A stretch of DNA of 64,000 nt from Streptomyces sp. JJ36 (GCF_021696945.1 NZ_JACYHE010000003.1:1-64000), one strand, 5' to 3'; counted from the first letter of the stretch, positions 7,955-17,060 are shown. The notes: generated by a model not told the origin, from the sequence alone. Numbers and translations are program-made.

Positions 7955-9424
7955 ACGTCCACGCTCTTCATCGGCGGAGAATGGGTGGGTGCCACCGCCG
8001 GCGCCACCATGGAGGTCGTCAACCCCTACGACCAGTCCGTGATCCGCACGGTCGACGACGGTGACCGTGCCGACGCGGAGGCGGCGGTCGCCGCGGCGCG
8101 CACCGCCTTCGACGAGGGCGAGTGGCCCTCGTGGACGCCCCGGCAGCGGGCCGAGCTGCTGCACCGGGTAGGCCACCTCCTCCAGCGGGACCGGGCGGAG
8201 ATCGCCCGGCTGGAGACGCTGGACACCGGGAAGACCCTGACCGAGGGCGGCATCGACGTCGACGACGTGACCGCCGTCTTCCACTACTACGGCGGCCTCG
8301 CCGAGGAGGACTCCGGACGGCTCGTGGACGCCGGCGACCCCCGGGTGCGCAGCCGCGTCGTCCACGAGCCGGTCGGCGTGTGCGCGCTGATCACCCCGTG
8401 GAACTACCCGCTGCTCCAGGCCTCCTGGAAGGTGGCGCCCGCCCTGGCCGCGGGCAACACCCTGGTGATCAAGCCCAGCGAGACCACCCCGCTCACCACG
8501 ATCAAGATGGTGGAGCTCATCGCGGAGGCCGGCGCCCCCGCCGGAGTGGTGAACCTGGTGCTGGGCCCCGGCGGCACGGCCGGGGCGGCGCTGGTGGAGA
8601 GCCCGCAGGTGGACCTGGTCTCCTTCACCGGCGGCCTGGAGACCGGGCGGCGGATCATGCGGGACGCGGCCCGGACGGTCAAGAACATCGCCCTGGAGCT
8701 CGGCGGCAAGAACCCCAACATCGTCTTCGCCGACGCCGATTTCGAAGCCGCCATCGACTACGCCCTGATGGCCGTCTTCTTCCACGCCGGGCAGGTGTGC
8801 TCGGCCGGCACCCGGCTCATCGTGGAGGAGTCGCTGCACGACGACTTCGTCGCCGCCCTCGTCGAGCGCGCCGAGCGCATCCGGCTCGGCAACGGACTGG
8901 ACGAGGACACCGAGAGCGGCCCGCTGGTCTCCGCCGAGCACCGGGACAAGGTGGAGTCCTACGTCGGCATCGCCCTCCAGGAGGGCGCCCGGCTGGTCGC
9001 CGGCGGCCGGCGCCCGGAGGAGCCCGCACTGCAGAACGGCTTCTTCTTCCGGCCGACGGTCTTCGTCGACTGCACCGAGGACATGCGCATCGTGCAGGAG
9101 GAGACCTTCGGACCCATCCTCACCGTGGAGCGCTTCACCACCGAGGAGCGGGCGATCGAGCTCGGCAACCACACCGAGTACGGCCTCGCCGGTGCCGTGT
9201 GGACGCGGGACGCCGCCCGGGCCGAACGGGTGGCCCGCCGGCTGCGGCACGGCACGGTGTGGATCAACGACTTCGGGCCGTATCTGCCGGGCGCCGAGTG
9301 GGGCGGGTTCAAGCACTCCGGGATCGGCCGGGAGCTGGGCCTGGAGGGGCTGGCCGAGTACCGGCAGGCCAAGCACATCTACGAGAACACCGCCCCGGAG
9401 CCGCAGCGCTGGTTCACCCGCTGA
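7955..9424 (+). CDS. betB: Betaine aldehyde dehydrogenase (apparent ACG start)
   Basis: NAD(P)-dependent aldehyde dehydrogenase, about 489 residues, converting betaine aldehyde to glycine betaine. Visible are the coenzyme-site segment [15 protein letters not shown], Glu248 in ALELGGKN, and catalytic Cys282 in [10 protein letters not shown]. Homologues in this family start a few residues before FIGGEW. In frame there is no ATG, GTG or TTG upstream between the divergent promoter and FIGGEW. An ACG at 7955 sits six bases behind the ribosome site GGAAAGGA (7941-7948), exactly where the start is expected. The next in-frame ATG, at 8009, would remove the conserved FIGGEW strand. The start codon is therefore either a genuine ACG, a recent ATG-to-ACG mutation, or a sequence error. 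The body of the gene looks intact. Confidence 0.85.
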   Translation, partial: TSTLFIGGEWVGATAGATMEVVNPYDQSVIRTVDDGDRADAEAAVAAARTAFDEGEWPSWTPRQRAELLHRVGHLLQRDRAEIARLETLDTGKTLTEGGIDVDDVTAVFHYYGGLAEEDSGRLVDAGDPRVRSRVVHEPVGVCALITPWNYPLLQASWKVAPALAAGNTLVIKPSETTPLTTIKMVELIAEAGAPAGVVNLVLGPGGTAGAALVESPQVDLVSFTGGLETGRRIMRDAARTVKNIALELGGKNPNIVFADADFEAAIDYALMAVFFHAGQVCSAGTRLIVEESLHDDFVAALVERAERIRLGNGLDEDTESGPLVSAEHRDKVESYVGIALQEGARLVAGGRRPEEPALQNGFFFRPTVFVDCTEDMRIVQEETFGPILTVERFTTEERAIELGNHTEYGLAGAVWTRDAARAERVARRLRHGTVWINDFGPYLPGAEWGGFKHSGIGRELGLEGLAEYRQAKHIYENTAPEPQRWFTR

Positions 9425-9836
9425 CGCGGGGCCGCCTCCGGCGGCGTGCCGGTGCTCACGTTCCGCGCCCGCGCCGGCGCGGTCCGCAGCCGGGTCCGGT
9501 CCCGGTGAGGGCGGCCGGTCCCGGCGGGGGCCGGAGCGACGTCCCGCTCCGGGGCCGCAGAGCCGTGTCGCCCGGGCCCGCGAGCGGACCGGGGTTCGGA
9601 ACCCTGCTGGCACCGACCCGGCCCGGTCCCGGGCCCGCAGGCGTCCGGCGGGCGCCCGGCCCCGTTCCCCGGTCCGCGGGCGGGCGGCGGGTCCGGACCC
9701 CGCCGCGGCCGGGAGAGCACGGGCGGCTCCCGCCTGCGCCCCGGAGGCACGGGCACGGACGCGCAGGCGGCCCCGGCGAGCGCCCCCCCGTGACCGGTCC
9801 CGGGGGCGCCGCCCGGTCCCGTACCATGGTCGTCAC
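9425..9836. other. Intergenic region between betB and rnpB
   Basis: No gene is supported in this 412-base, extremely GC-rich stretch. It contains many scattered copies of the short word CGGTCC or CGGTCCCG with no regular spacing, and several weak GC hairpins after betB that could end its transcript. The rnpB promoter is at its right end. Confidence 0.5.
9822..9827 (+). promoter_or_regulatory. Candidate -10 box of rnpB
   Basis: TACCAT lies nine bases before the first base of the predicted P1 helix of RNase P RNA, which is the right distance for a transcription start at about 9834-9837. No clear -35 box is seen. Confidence 0.5.
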
Positions 9837-10257
9837 GGCAGACGAGTCGTGCGGGCGGTCGCGTCGGTCCCCTCGGGGACCGCCGAGGAACGTCCGGGCT
9901 CCGCAGGGCAGGGTGGTAGGTAACGCCTACCTGGGGTGACCCACGGGAAAGTGCCACAGAAAGCAGACCGCCGGGGCCGCGAGGCACCCGGTAAGGGTGA
10001 AACGGTGGTGTAAGAGACCACCAGCGACCAGGGTGACCTGGCCGGCTCGGTAAACCCCACCCGGAGCAAGGTCAAGAGGGGCTGCCGTTCCGTACGGAGC
10101 GACGGCCCTGCGCGGATGTTCGAGGGCTGCCCGCCCGAGTCCGCGGGTGGACCGCTGGAGGCCGTCGGCGACGGCGGCCCTAGATGGATGACCGCCTCCG
10201 GCCGGACCGCGAGGCCCGGCCGAGACAGAACCCGGCGTACAGCACGACTCGTCTGCC
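9837..10257 (+). ncRNA. rnpB: RNase P RNA, bacterial type A
   Basis: This is the catalytic RNA of ribonuclease P, which trims tRNA 5' leaders. It is recognised from conserved core segments: the GAGGAACGTCCGGGCTC stretch near 9885-9905, the ACAGAAA element at 9955-9963, GGTAAGGGTGAAACGGTG at about 9990-10007, TAAACCCCACCCGGAGCAAG at about 10052, and the 3' AGACAGAACCCGGCGTACAG segment. The terminal P1 helix can be read directly: 9837-9850 is perfectly complementary to 10244-10257. The total of about 420 bases fits streptomycete RNase P RNA. Reading frames through this interval are not genes. The exact ends are set by the P1 pairing and could be off by a few bases. Confidence 0.96.
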
Positions 10258-10326
10258 GCTGTCGCCGGGTGCGGGTACCGTTCGGGAAGCGCAGTCATTC
10301 CCGCCACCGAACCGGGAGCTCGAACC

Positions 10327-10671
10327 GTGCCCGCGCGGCCGCAGGCCGATGAGCCGCTCATTCCCATGCCCGCCCTCACTCCCGATGCTCTGCGTGCAGC
10401 CGTCGAGCGGCTGACACCGAGCCGCATGCCGGCGTTCGTCCGTGATCTCGTGGAAGCGACCACCAGCGCTCAGCAGGTCCAGTCGCTCGCGCCGCTGCGC
10501 ACCTTCGTCCATACCTGGGGCGTGTTCGTCGCCATTCAGCGCCACCCCTCTCGAGCAGCACGGCTGCGCTGCCTGGAAGAAGTGGTGGACAGCGGGAAGG
10601 AGGACCCGCTGGAGGCCATGGCGGGGATCAGGGAGATCCACGCGGCGGCGGAGGCCGAGGCGGGACTGTGA
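10327..10671 (+). CDS. Small DUF6247-like protein of unknown function
   Basis: The 114-residue protein has no signal peptide or membrane segment. After a polar lead it reads MPALTPDALRAAVERLTPSRMPAFVRDLVEA, then a helical region with an aromatic-rich HTWGVFVAIQRHP stretch and a final acidic helix. The pattern resembles DUF6247, a small actinobacterial family often found in toxin-antitoxin-like or orphan settings; this match is from memory and not tested. The GTG at 10327 is used; in-frame ATGs at 10348 and 10366 are alternatives. It ends five bases before the stop of the convergent response regulator gene. Confidence 0.6.
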   Translation: MPARPQADEPLIPMPALTPDALRAAVERLTPSRMPAFVRDLVEATTSAQQVQSLAPLRTFVHTWGVFVAIQRHPSRAARLRCLEEVVDSGKEDPLEAMAGIREIHAAAEAEAGL

Positions 10672-10676
10672 CCCGC

Positions 10677-11450
10677 TCAGGGGCCCGGGGGGAGGAGGCG
10701 GTAGCCGACGCCGCGGACGGTCTGGATGATCTGCGGGCGGTGCGGGTCGTCGGCCAGGCGTTCCCGGAGGCGGGCGATGTGCACGCTGATGGTGTTGGGG
10801 CGCGGGGGCCGCGCTCCCCACACCTCCCGGCTGATGCGTTCCCGGGAGACCACCGTGCCGGGGTGCCGCATCAGCAGCTCCAGCAGGCGGAACTCGCGGA
10901 CCGTCAGTTGGGGAAGGCGTGACCCGCGTAGCGTGACCTCGTAGGAGTCCGGGTCGAGCGCCAGTGCGCCGCAGACCACCGGCTGCCGCCGGGTGCGGGC
11001 GGTACGGCCGACGAGGCTCAGCAGCCGCGTCACGTCGCGCGGCCGGTAGGGCCGGGGCAGGCAGGCGGTGGCGCCGGCCGCGAGCGCCGGCTGGACGAGG
11101 CCGGCCTCCCGCGGCGAGAACCCGAGGACGACCGGCAGGGTCATCCGCTGGCGCACCGCACGGAGCACCGACACCCCGTCGAGCACCGGCAGTCCGGCCG
11201 AGACCAGGAGCAGGTCCGGCCGCAGCGCCCCCGTCTCCAGGAGCGCCGTCGCCCCGTCCGTGCAGTGCACGACGGTGATGCGGTACGCGCCGAGCTGCTC
11301 GGCGAGCGGCCGGTGGACGCCCTCGTCGGCGTCCGCCAGCAGGACCAGCGGGAGGGAGCCGACCGGCCGGTCGCGCGGCGAGGTCGCCCGGGGGGACGGT
11401 TCCGCGGCCGCCGGGCGCGGACGACCGTCTCCCGCTGTTTCCTGCCGCAT
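10677..11450 (-). CDS. OmpR-type winged-helix regulator with degenerate receiver
   Basis: The 257-residue protein has an N-terminal receiver-like domain (about residues 33-148) and a C-terminal winged-helix DNA-binding domain. The DNA-binding domain is well conserved (LTVREFRLLELLMRHPG, ISREVWG, TISVHIARLRERLADDP, IQTVRGVGYRL). In the receiver the phospho-accepting Asp is Ser84 (VSAGLPVLDG), the usual Thr/Ser switch position is Gly110 and the invariant Lys is Arg133 (LPRPY). Normal phosphorylation therefore looks impossible. The gene starts eight bases after the pstB stop and is probably the last gene of the pst operon. No histidine kinase gene is nearby. It may sense phosphate status by another means, as atypical OmpR regulators such as GlnR do, or regulate other genes when pst is on. 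Confidence 0.85.
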   Translation of the reverse strand: MRQETAGDGRPRPAAAEPSPRATSPRDRPVGSLPLVLLADADEGVHRPLAEQLGAYRITVVHCTDGATALLETGALRPDLLLVSAGLPVLDGVSVLRAVRQRMTLPVVLGFSPREAGLVQPALAAGATACLPRPYRPRDVTRLLSLVGRTARTRRQPVVCGALALDPDSYEVTLRGSRLPQLTVREFRLLELLMRHPGTVVSRERISREVWGARPPRPNTISVHIARLRERLADDPHRPQIIQTVRGVGYRLLPPGP

Positions 11451-11458
11451 GCGCCCGG

Positions 11459-12238
11459 TCAGCCGAACCGGCCCGACACGTAGTCCTCGGTGGCCTGCCG
11501 GGACGGGTTGGTGAAGAGCTGCGCGGTCGGCCCGGTCTCCACCAGTTCCCCGGGCTGCCCCACCGCCGTGAGGTTGAAGAACCCGGTGGTGTCGCTGACG
11601 CGCTGCGCCTGCTGCATGTTGTGCGTGACGACGACGATCGTGTACTGCTCCTTCAGCTCGGTCACGAGGTCCTCGACGGCCTGGGTGGAGATCGGGTCGA
11701 GCGCGGAGCAGGGTTCGTCCATCAGCAGCACGTCGGGCTGTACGGCGATCGCACGAGCGATGCACAGCCGCTGCTGCTGGCCGCCGGAGAGCCCGGAACC
11801 GGGCCGGTCCAGGCGGTCCTTGACCTCCGTCCAGAGGTTGGCGGAGCGCAGCGCCCGCTCGACGAGGTCGTCCGTCTCGGAGCTCTTCCGGCGCTTCTTG
11901 TTCAGTCGCAGCCCCGCGGCGACGTTGTCGTACACCGACATGGTGGGGAACGGGTTGGGGCGCTGGAAGACCATGCCGATGTGGCGGCGCACCCGCACCG
12001 GGTCGACGTCCGGTGCGTACAGGTCCTGCCCGTCCATCACCACGCTGCCGGACACCCGGGCCTTCGGCACGAGTTCGTGCATCCGGTTGAGCGCCCGGAG
12101 GAAGGTGGACTTGCCGCATCCGGACGGGCCGATCAGCGCGGTCACCGACCGGGGGGCGATGTGCATCGACACGTTCTGCACGGCCAGGAAGGTGCCGTAG
12201 GAGATGTCGAGGTCCCTGACCTCGAGCTGCTTGGCCAC
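11459..12238 (-). CDS. pstB: Phosphate ABC transporter ATP-binding protein
   Basis: ATPase of the high-affinity phosphate importer, 259 residues. Visible are the Walker A motif GPSGCGKST near residue 40, the Q-loop in [10 protein letters not shown], the ABC signature LSGGQQQRL, Walker [13 protein letters not shown] and the switch His in VVTHNMQQA, plus the family-typical C-terminus [10 protein letters not shown]. The GTG at 12238 is preceded by an AAGGA site. It lies 64 bases after pstA in the same direction. Confidence 0.97.
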   Translation of the reverse strand: MAKQLEVRDLDISYGTFLAVQNVSMHIAPRSVTALIGPSGCGKSTFLRALNRMHELVPKARVSGSVVMDGQDLYAPDVDPVRVRRHIGMVFQRPNPFPTMSVYDNVAAGLRLNKKRRKSSETDDLVERALRSANLWTEVKDRLDRPGSGLSGGQQQRLCIARAIAVQPDVLLMDEPCSALDPISTQAVEDLVTELKEQYTIVVVTHNMQQAQRVSDTTGFFNLTAVGQPGELVETGPTAQLFTNPSRQATEDYVSGRFG

Positions 12239-12302
12239 GGGGTTTCCTTGTCGGTCGGGGCGGGGCGTGCGGCCGGCGGCGTGCCGGGCCGGGGCGGAGC
12301 GT

Positions 12303-13385
12303 TCAGCCGCGGGCCTTGGGGGCGAACAGCCGGGAGATCAGCCGCGCCACCAGGTTGAGCGCCATCACGAGGATGATCAGGACGAGGGCCGCCGCCCAGG
12401 CGCGGTCGAGTGACGCCTCCGCCGGGAAGCCGGGCGTGACGTACTCGTAGTAGGAGAAGACGGAGAGCGTCGCCATCCGGGAGTCGAACGGGTTGAAGTT
12501 GTCGCTGGAGGTGATGCCGACCGTGATCAGCAGCGGAGCGGTCTCCCCGATGACCCGGGCGACCGCCAGGGTGACGCCGGTGGCGATGCCGGCCAGCGCG
12601 GTGGGCAGCACCACCTTGAGGATGGTGCGCCACTTGGGCACGGCCAGCGCGTACGACGCCTCCCGCAGTTCGTTGGGCACCAGCTTCAGCATCTCCTCCG
12701 CGGAGCGTACGACGACCGGGATCATGAGCACGCTCAGCGCGACGGCGCCCATGACGCCCATGCGCACCCCGGGTCCGAGGAAGAGCGCGAACAGGGCGTA
12801 CGCGAAGAGGCCGGCGACGATCGACGGGATGCCCGTCATCACGTCGACGAAGAAGGTGATCGCCTTGGCGAGCTTCCCGGTGCCGTACTCGACCAGGTAG
12901 ATCGCGGTGAGCAGGCCCACCGGCACGGAGATCAGCGCGGTCAGGCCGGTGATGAGGAGCGTGCCCATGATGGCGTGGTGGACGCCGCCGCCCTCGCCGA
13001 CCACTCCCCGCATGGAGTGGGTGAAGAACTCCGCGTCGAACCGGGGGAGCCCCCGGGTGAGCACCGTCGCCAGCACCGAGACCAGCGGCAGCATCGCCAG
13101 GCAGAAGGCGGCCGCGACCACGGCGGTGACCAGCCGGTCGGACGCCGAACGGGAGTCCTCCACCACCCGTGACCAGGTGTAGATCACCGCGGTGTAGCCG
13201 GCGGCGGCGACGGTCCCGCACAGCGCCGGGTTCCAGTCGGCCAGCAGGAGTCCGGTGCCGAGCAGCAGGAAGGCCGCCAGGGTCAGCGGCGCCGCCCGCC
13301 GGGGCAGCGTGCCGTGTGTCAGCGGAAGGTCCTGGCCGGGAGCGGCCGGTTCCGGCTTGTCGAGCGTGGTCTGGGTGTCGGACAT
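12303..13385 (-). CDS. pstA: Phosphate ABC transporter permease PstA
   Basis: Inner-membrane permease, 360 residues. A polar N-terminus of about 30 residues and two extra hydrophobic segments precede the usual six-helix core. The permease loop that contacts PstB is visible as [28 protein letters not shown]. The ATG overlaps the pstC stop as TGATG, which means tight translational coupling. Confidence 0.96.
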   Translation of the reverse strand: MSDTQTTLDKPEPAAPGQDLPLTHGTLPRRAAPLTLAAFLLLGTGLLLADWNPALCGTVAAAGYTAVIYTWSRVVEDSRSASDRLVTAVVAAAFCLAMLPLVSVLATVLTRGLPRFDAEFFTHSMRGVVGEGGGVHHAIMGTLLITGLTALISVPVGLLTAIYLVEYGTGKLAKAITFFVDVMTGIPSIVAGLFAYALFALFLGPGVRMGVMGAVALSVLMIPVVVRSAEEMLKLVPNELREASYALAVPKWRTILKVVLPTALAGIATGVTLAVARVIGETAPLLITVGITSSDNFNPFDSRMATLSVFSYYEYVTPGFPAEASLDRAWAAALVLIILVMALNLVARLISRLFAPKARG

Positions 13386-14326
13386 CAGTTGGCTCCGGAG
13401 AATTCGCGCCGCCGGTTGATCACGGCCCGGGCCGCCATGTTGACCGCGAGGGTGACGGCGAAGAGGACGAGGCCGGTGGCGATCAGCGTGTTGATGTCGA
13501 GCCCGGTGGACTCCGGGAACTGCAGCGCGATGTTGGCCGCGATGGTGGAGGGGTTGCCGTTGCTGATCAGGTTGAAGGTGACGCCGCCGGAGGGCGAGAG
13601 GACGATGGCGACCGCCATCGTCTCGCCGAGCGCCCGGCCGAGGCCGAGCATGGAGCCGCCGACGATCGCCGACCTGCCGTAGGGCAGCACCGCCATCCGG
13701 ATCATCTCGAAGCGGGTCGCCCCCAGCGCCCACGCAGCCTCCTCGTGCAGCCGCGGGGTCTGGACGAACGCCTCACGGATCACCGCGGTGCTGATGGGCA
13801 GGATCATGATGGCGAGCACCAGGGACGTGGTCAGCATGGTGCGTCCGGTGGACGAGGCCGGTCCCTCGAAGAAGGGGATGAAGCCCAGGTTCTCCGCGAG
13901 CCAGCCGGTCGGTTCCACCGTCAGCGGCGCGAGCTGGGAGAGTCCCCAGAGGCCGAAGATGATGCTCGGCACGGCGGCGAGCAGGTCGATGACGTAGCCG
14001 AGGGTGGCGGCCACCCGGCGGTGGGCGTACCGGGTGAGGAAGAGGGCGATGGCCACCGCCAGCGGCGCCGCGATCAGCAGCGCGAAGAGGGAGGAGAGCA
14101 GCGTGCCGAAGAGCAACGGCCAGACGTACAGGGCCACTCCCTCACCCCCCGGTGTCTCCTCGGCCGGCGCGGTGAGCGCCGGCCAGGCCTCCACCAGCAG
14201 GAAGGCCGCGACACCGGCGAGGACCACGAGGATGGTCACCCCGGCACCGGTGGACGACCCGGCGAAGAGCCGGTCTCCCCGCCGCACGGGCGTCCTCGGG
14301 CGCCTCTGGTCGGTGGTGGTAGCCAC
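13385..14326 (-). CDS. pstC: Phosphate ABC transporter permease PstC
   Basis: Second membrane permease of the phosphate importer, 313 residues with six predicted membrane helices. The loop EEAAWALGATRFEMIRMAVLPYGRSAIVGG is the PstB contact, and the family segment GRALGETMAVAIVLSPSG follows. The start is a GTG at 14326 behind the ribosome site GAAGGGGAAC. A long upstream frame extension is rejected because it crosses the pstS-pstC intergenic hairpins and codes low-complexity sequence. Confidence 0.95.
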   Translation of the reverse strand: MATTTDQRRPRTPVRRGDRLFAGSSTGAGVTILVVLAGVAAFLLVEAWPALTAPAEETPGGEGVALYVWPLLFGTLLSSLFALLIAAPLAVAIALFLTRYAHRRVAATLGYVIDLLAAVPSIIFGLWGLSQLAPLTVEPTGWLAENLGFIPFFEGPASSTGRTMLTTSLVLAIMILPISTAVIREAFVQTPRLHEEAAWALGATRFEMIRMAVLPYGRSAIVGGSMLGLGRALGETMAVAIVLSPSGGVTFNLISNGNPSTIAANIALQFPESTGLDINTLIATGLVLFAVTLAVNMAARAVINRRREFSGAN

Positions 14327-14397
14327 TGTTGTTCCCCTTCTCGTACGGGCGGTTCGGCGGGGCTCGGCCGGCGGGGCGTGGCGTGCACCGGGGCCTT

Positions 14398-14510
14398 CCG
14401 GCCGTGCCGGTACGGCCGGCGGCCCGGGCGGCCGATGACGGCGGCCCGGGCCCGGCCCCGCGGTGGCGGCCCTCAGCGGACGGCCATGGGACTCCCGGCC
14501 GTGCCGGGAG
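14398..14510 (-). terminator. Two hairpins between pstS and pstC (probable attenuator)
   Basis: A hairpin with a 7-base stem (14492-14498 with 14504-14510) begins one base after the pstS stop codon. A second has an 8-base stem (14398-14405 with 14412-14419). Partial termination or 3'-end protection here would explain the high ratio of binding protein to permease that such transporters need. Confidence 0.55.
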
Positions 14511-14511
14511 G

Positions 14512-15615
14512 TCAGCCGGCGGAGATCGCCTCGATCGCGGGCGTCACCTGCTTGCGCAGGGCGTCCGAGAGCGGCGCGGAGCCCGCGGACTCGGCGGCCG
14601 CGGCCTGGCCGTCCTCGCTGACCATGTAGGAGAGGTAGGCCTTCACCAGGTCGGCGGTCTTCTTGTCGTCGTACTCGGCGCACGCCATGGCGTAGGACAC
14701 CAGCACGATCGGGTAGGCGCCGGACTCGGTGGTGTCGCGCGCCAGGTCGTAGGCGAAGTCGTACTCGCCACGGCCCTCGACGCGCTCCGAGACCTCGACG
14801 ATCTTGGCGGCGGCCTCGGGGGAGTAGGCGGTGAACTCCTCGCCCACGCCGACCTTGACGGTCGCGAGGTCGCCGGCCTGGCTGGCGTCCGCGTAGCCGA
14901 TGGTGCCGGAGCCGTTCTTGACGGCCTGGACGACGCCGGAGGTGCCCTGTGCGGCCTCGCCGCCCTTGACCGGCCAGTCGCCGCTGACCTCGTGCGGCCA
15001 CGCGTCCGGGGCGACGGCGGAGAGGTACTCGACGAAGTTCTCGGTGGTGCCGGACTCGTCGGAGCGGTTGACCGGGGTGATGGCGGTGTCCGGGAGCTTC
15101 GCGTCCGGGTTGGTCTTCGCGATCTCCGGGTCGTTCCACTTGGTGATCTTCTGGTTGAAGATCTTGGCGATGGTGTCCGGCTTCAGGTTCAGCTCGTCGA
15201 CCCCCTCGACCTTGAAGATCAGGGCGATCGGGGAGATGTAGGTGGGAACCTCGACGACCTTGCCGCAGCGCTTCGTGGCGGCCTCCAGCTCCTCGCCCTC
15301 CAGCGCGGCGTCGGTGCCGCCGAAGTCGGTGCCGCCCTGGGTGAACTGCTCACGGCCGCCGCCGGAGCCGATCGGGTCGTAGTTGACCGTCACATCGGGG
15401 TGCTTCTCGAGGAACCCGGCCGACCAGGCCTGCTGCGCGGCGTCCTGGGAGCTGGCGCCCGCGCCGGACAGGGTGCCGGAGAGCTGCGTGCCCTCCTTCG
15501 TGGAGTCACCGTCGTCGCCACCCGACTCGTTCTCCGAGCCGCAGGCGGCCAGGCCGAATGCCAGGGCCGCCACTGCGGGGAGGGCGACCATGCGCTTGAG
15601 GGGAAAGCCCTTCAC
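14512..15615 (-). CDS. pstS: Phosphate-binding lipoprotein PstS
   Basis: Extracellular phosphate receptor of the PstSCAB importer, 367 residues. The GTG start at 15615 has a GGAAGAGG ribosome site. A signal peptide ends in the lipobox LAAC, placing the lipid anchor on the Cys near residue 26. Phosphate-site segments typical of the family are present (GAGASSQDAAQQAW, DPIGSGGGREQF, NRSDESGTTENF, and QGTSGVVQAV near TIGYADAS). A Ser/Asp/Gly-rich linker follows the lipidated Cys. It is the first gene of the operon, with a PHO box about 100 bases upstream. Confidence 0.97.
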   Translation of the reverse strand: MKGFPLKRMVALPAVAALAFGLAACGSENESGGDDGDSTKEGTQLSGTLSGAGASSQDAAQQAWSAGFLEKHPDVTVNYDPIGSGGGREQFTQGGTDFGGTDAALEGEELEAATKRCGKVVEVPTYISPIALIFKVEGVDELNLKPDTIAKIFNQKITKWNDPEIAKTNPDAKLPDTAITPVNRSDESGTTENFVEYLSAVAPDAWPHEVSGDWPVKGGEAAQGTSGVVQAVKNGSGTIGYADASQAGDLATVKVGVGEEFTAYSPEAAAKIVEVSERVEGRGEYDFAYDLARDTTESGAYPIVLVSYAMACAEYDDKKTADLVKAYLSYMVSEDGQAAAAESAGSAPLSDALRKQVTPAIEAISAG

Positions 15616-15996
15616 AACTGACCTCTTCCGGAAGTGTCCGCTCGGCGTCGGCCGACCGGTGCGTCGCTCGATCGGGCTCGAACGTAGGAGCGCCACATGG
15701 ACCTTTCGTGCGAGGTGGATGAACGGTGCAGGTACGGCGGTGAGACGGCAGGGATCGTCACCGTCACATCTCGGTGGTGTCACGGCGAGATCAAGGAAGC
15801 GCCGGGTGTGCCGGTCGCTGGTCGCTCCGAAGTGGCGGGCGCGCGGCGCGATTCCGGGGAGCGCGCCGCGTACGGTGCGGCAGCGTACGTGGCCTGCCGG
15901 TGGACGGTGCGTGTGTGTTCCGTCACGCTGAGTGCGCCGGTCGCGGGAGAGCAGCGCCGGCACGGCACGGTACGCACGCACCGGAGGTGGCCGCGG
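15616..15996. other. Divergent control region of pstS and an XRE regulator
   Basis: No gene is supported in this 381-base region. It holds the PHO box (15714-15746, read on the minus strand) and a minus-strand TACGTT (15681-15686) that could be the pstS -10. On the plus strand a GGAGG ribosome site at 15983-15987 serves the XRE gene at 15997. I see no clear promoter for the XRE gene. Confidence 0.6.
15714..15746 (-). promoter_or_regulatory. PHO box: three 11-base direct repeat units
   Basis: Read on the minus strand the three consecutive 11-base units are GTCTCACCGCC, GTACCTGCACC and GTTCATCCACC, running towards pstS. The streptomycete PhoP site consists of 11-base direct repeats close to GTTCACCCGGC with the first seven bases best conserved. 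The third unit fits best and the second is weakest. The site lies where PhoP usually activates pstS under phosphate limitation. Confidence 0.7.
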
Positions 15997-16881
15997 ATGG
16001 CCGACGGCACGGACAGCAGCCTCGCCCTGACGGACGGCGAGACGGACCGGGTGGACGACCTCCCGGAACGGGAGCCCGATCCCTCGGACAGCCTCCGGAC
16101 CTTCGGGGCCGTCCTCCAGGCGATGCGGGAACACGCCGGCTTCAGCCGCGCGGAGTTCGGCGAACGGGTCCGGTTCTCCAAGCACACCGTGGCCTCCGTG
16201 GAGCTGGGGCGGCGCATGCCCGACGAGTCCTTCGTGGAACGGGCGGAGGAGGTGCTGGGGAACGTCGGCGCGCTGCGCCGCTCCGCCCGCTTCCTCTCCC
16301 GCGGCGACGCGGGGCTGGCGGCGTGGTTCCGGCAGTGGGCGCGGCTGGAGAAGGTGGCGGCCGGCCTGTGCACGTACGAGTGCCGGCTGGTGCCGGGGCT
16401 GTTGCAGTCGGAGGCGTACGCGCGGGCGGTGTTCGAGGGCACCATCCCGGTGGTCCCGGACGAGCGGCTGGAGGCGCTGGTCGCGGCCCGCATGGAGCGG
16501 CAGCGGACGCTCTGGGAGCGGCCGACCGTGCCGTTCAGCTTCATCGTCGAGGAGCACGTCTTCCGGCGCCGGTTCGGCGGCCCGGCGCAGTTGCGGGGGA
16601 TGCTCGACCGGGTGCTGGAACTCACCGCGCCACGGCACGTGACGCTGCAGATCGTGCCGCTGGAGGCCGGTCTGCACGCCTGCCTGGACGGGCCCGTGCG
16701 GCTGCTGGAGACGGCCGACGGGCGGCGGTTCGGGTACGCGGAGGGGCAGCAGAACGGGCGTCTGATCACTGACGCGAAAGAGGCCAGCTTGCTGTACCAG
16801 CGCTATGTCACACTGCGCTCGCAGGCCCTGACCCCCACCGATTCCCGGAGCCTGCTGGAGCGACTGCGAGGAGAGCTATGA
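15997..16881 (+). CDS. XRE-family regulator with DUF5753 domain
   Basis: The 294-residue cytoplasmic DNA-binding protein has an XRE helix-turn-helix at about residues 30-85 (FGAVLQAMREHAGFSRAEFGERVRFSKHTVASVELGRRMP) and then the DUF5753 domain, with the family landmarks WARLEKVAAGLCTYECRLVPGLLQSEAYARAVF and IVEEHVFRRRFGG. Such proteins pair with a small DUF397 protein, here overlapping the stop codon by four bases, and form development- or antibiotic-linked regulatory couples in Streptomyces. The ATG at 15997 has GGAGG nine bases upstream. Confidence 0.92.
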   Translation: MADGTDSSLALTDGETDRVDDLPEREPDPSDSLRTFGAVLQAMREHAGFSRAEFGERVRFSKHTVASVELGRRMPDESFVERAEEVLGNVGALRRSARFLSRGDAGLAAWFRQWARLEKVAAGLCTYECRLVPGLLQSEAYARAVFEGTIPVVPDERLEALVAARMERQRTLWERPTVPFSFIVEEHVFRRRFGGPAQLRGMLDRVLELTAPRHVTLQIVPLEAGLHACLDGPVRLLETADGRRFGYAEGQQNGRLITDAKEASLLYQRYVTLRSQALTPTDSRSLLERLRGEL

Positions 16882-17060
16882 GCACGGACTTCGTCTGGTT
16901 CAAGTCCAGCTACAGCGGTAGCCAGGGCGACGACTGCATCGAGGTCGCCGTCACCGGGCAGGGCGTCTGCGTCCGCGACTCCAAGGACGTGGCGCGGCCC
17001 CACTTCGCGGTCGGGCGCGAGGAGTGGACGCGTTTCCTGGAGTTCGTCGCGGACGCCTGA
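16878..17060 (+). CDS. DUF397 small protein
   Basis: The 60-residue protein has the full DUF397 pattern: FVWFKSSYSGSQGDDCIEVAV, a central VCVRDSKDV, and a C-terminal EEWTRFLEFV. It overlaps the upstream XRE gene as ATGA, so the two are translated together. In studied pairs the DUF397 protein modulates the partner regulator. Confidence 0.92.
   Translation: MSTDFVWFKSSYSGSQGDDCIEVAVTGQGVCVRDSKDVARPHFAVGREEWTRFLEFVADA

Noticed and set aside
9425..9836. Scattered CGGTCC words as a functional repeat array
   Set aside because: The spacing is irregular and the word is expected often in DNA of this composition.
9843..10250. Several open frames inside the rnpB interval
   Set aside because: The interval is RNase P RNA with readable conserved segments and a P1 helix, so the frames are chance.
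13385..15139. A longer PstC with about 270 extra N-terminal residues
   Set aside because: The extension crosses the pstS-pstC intergenic hairpins and codes low-complexity sequence. The GTG at 14326 has a good ribosome site and gives a normal-length permease.
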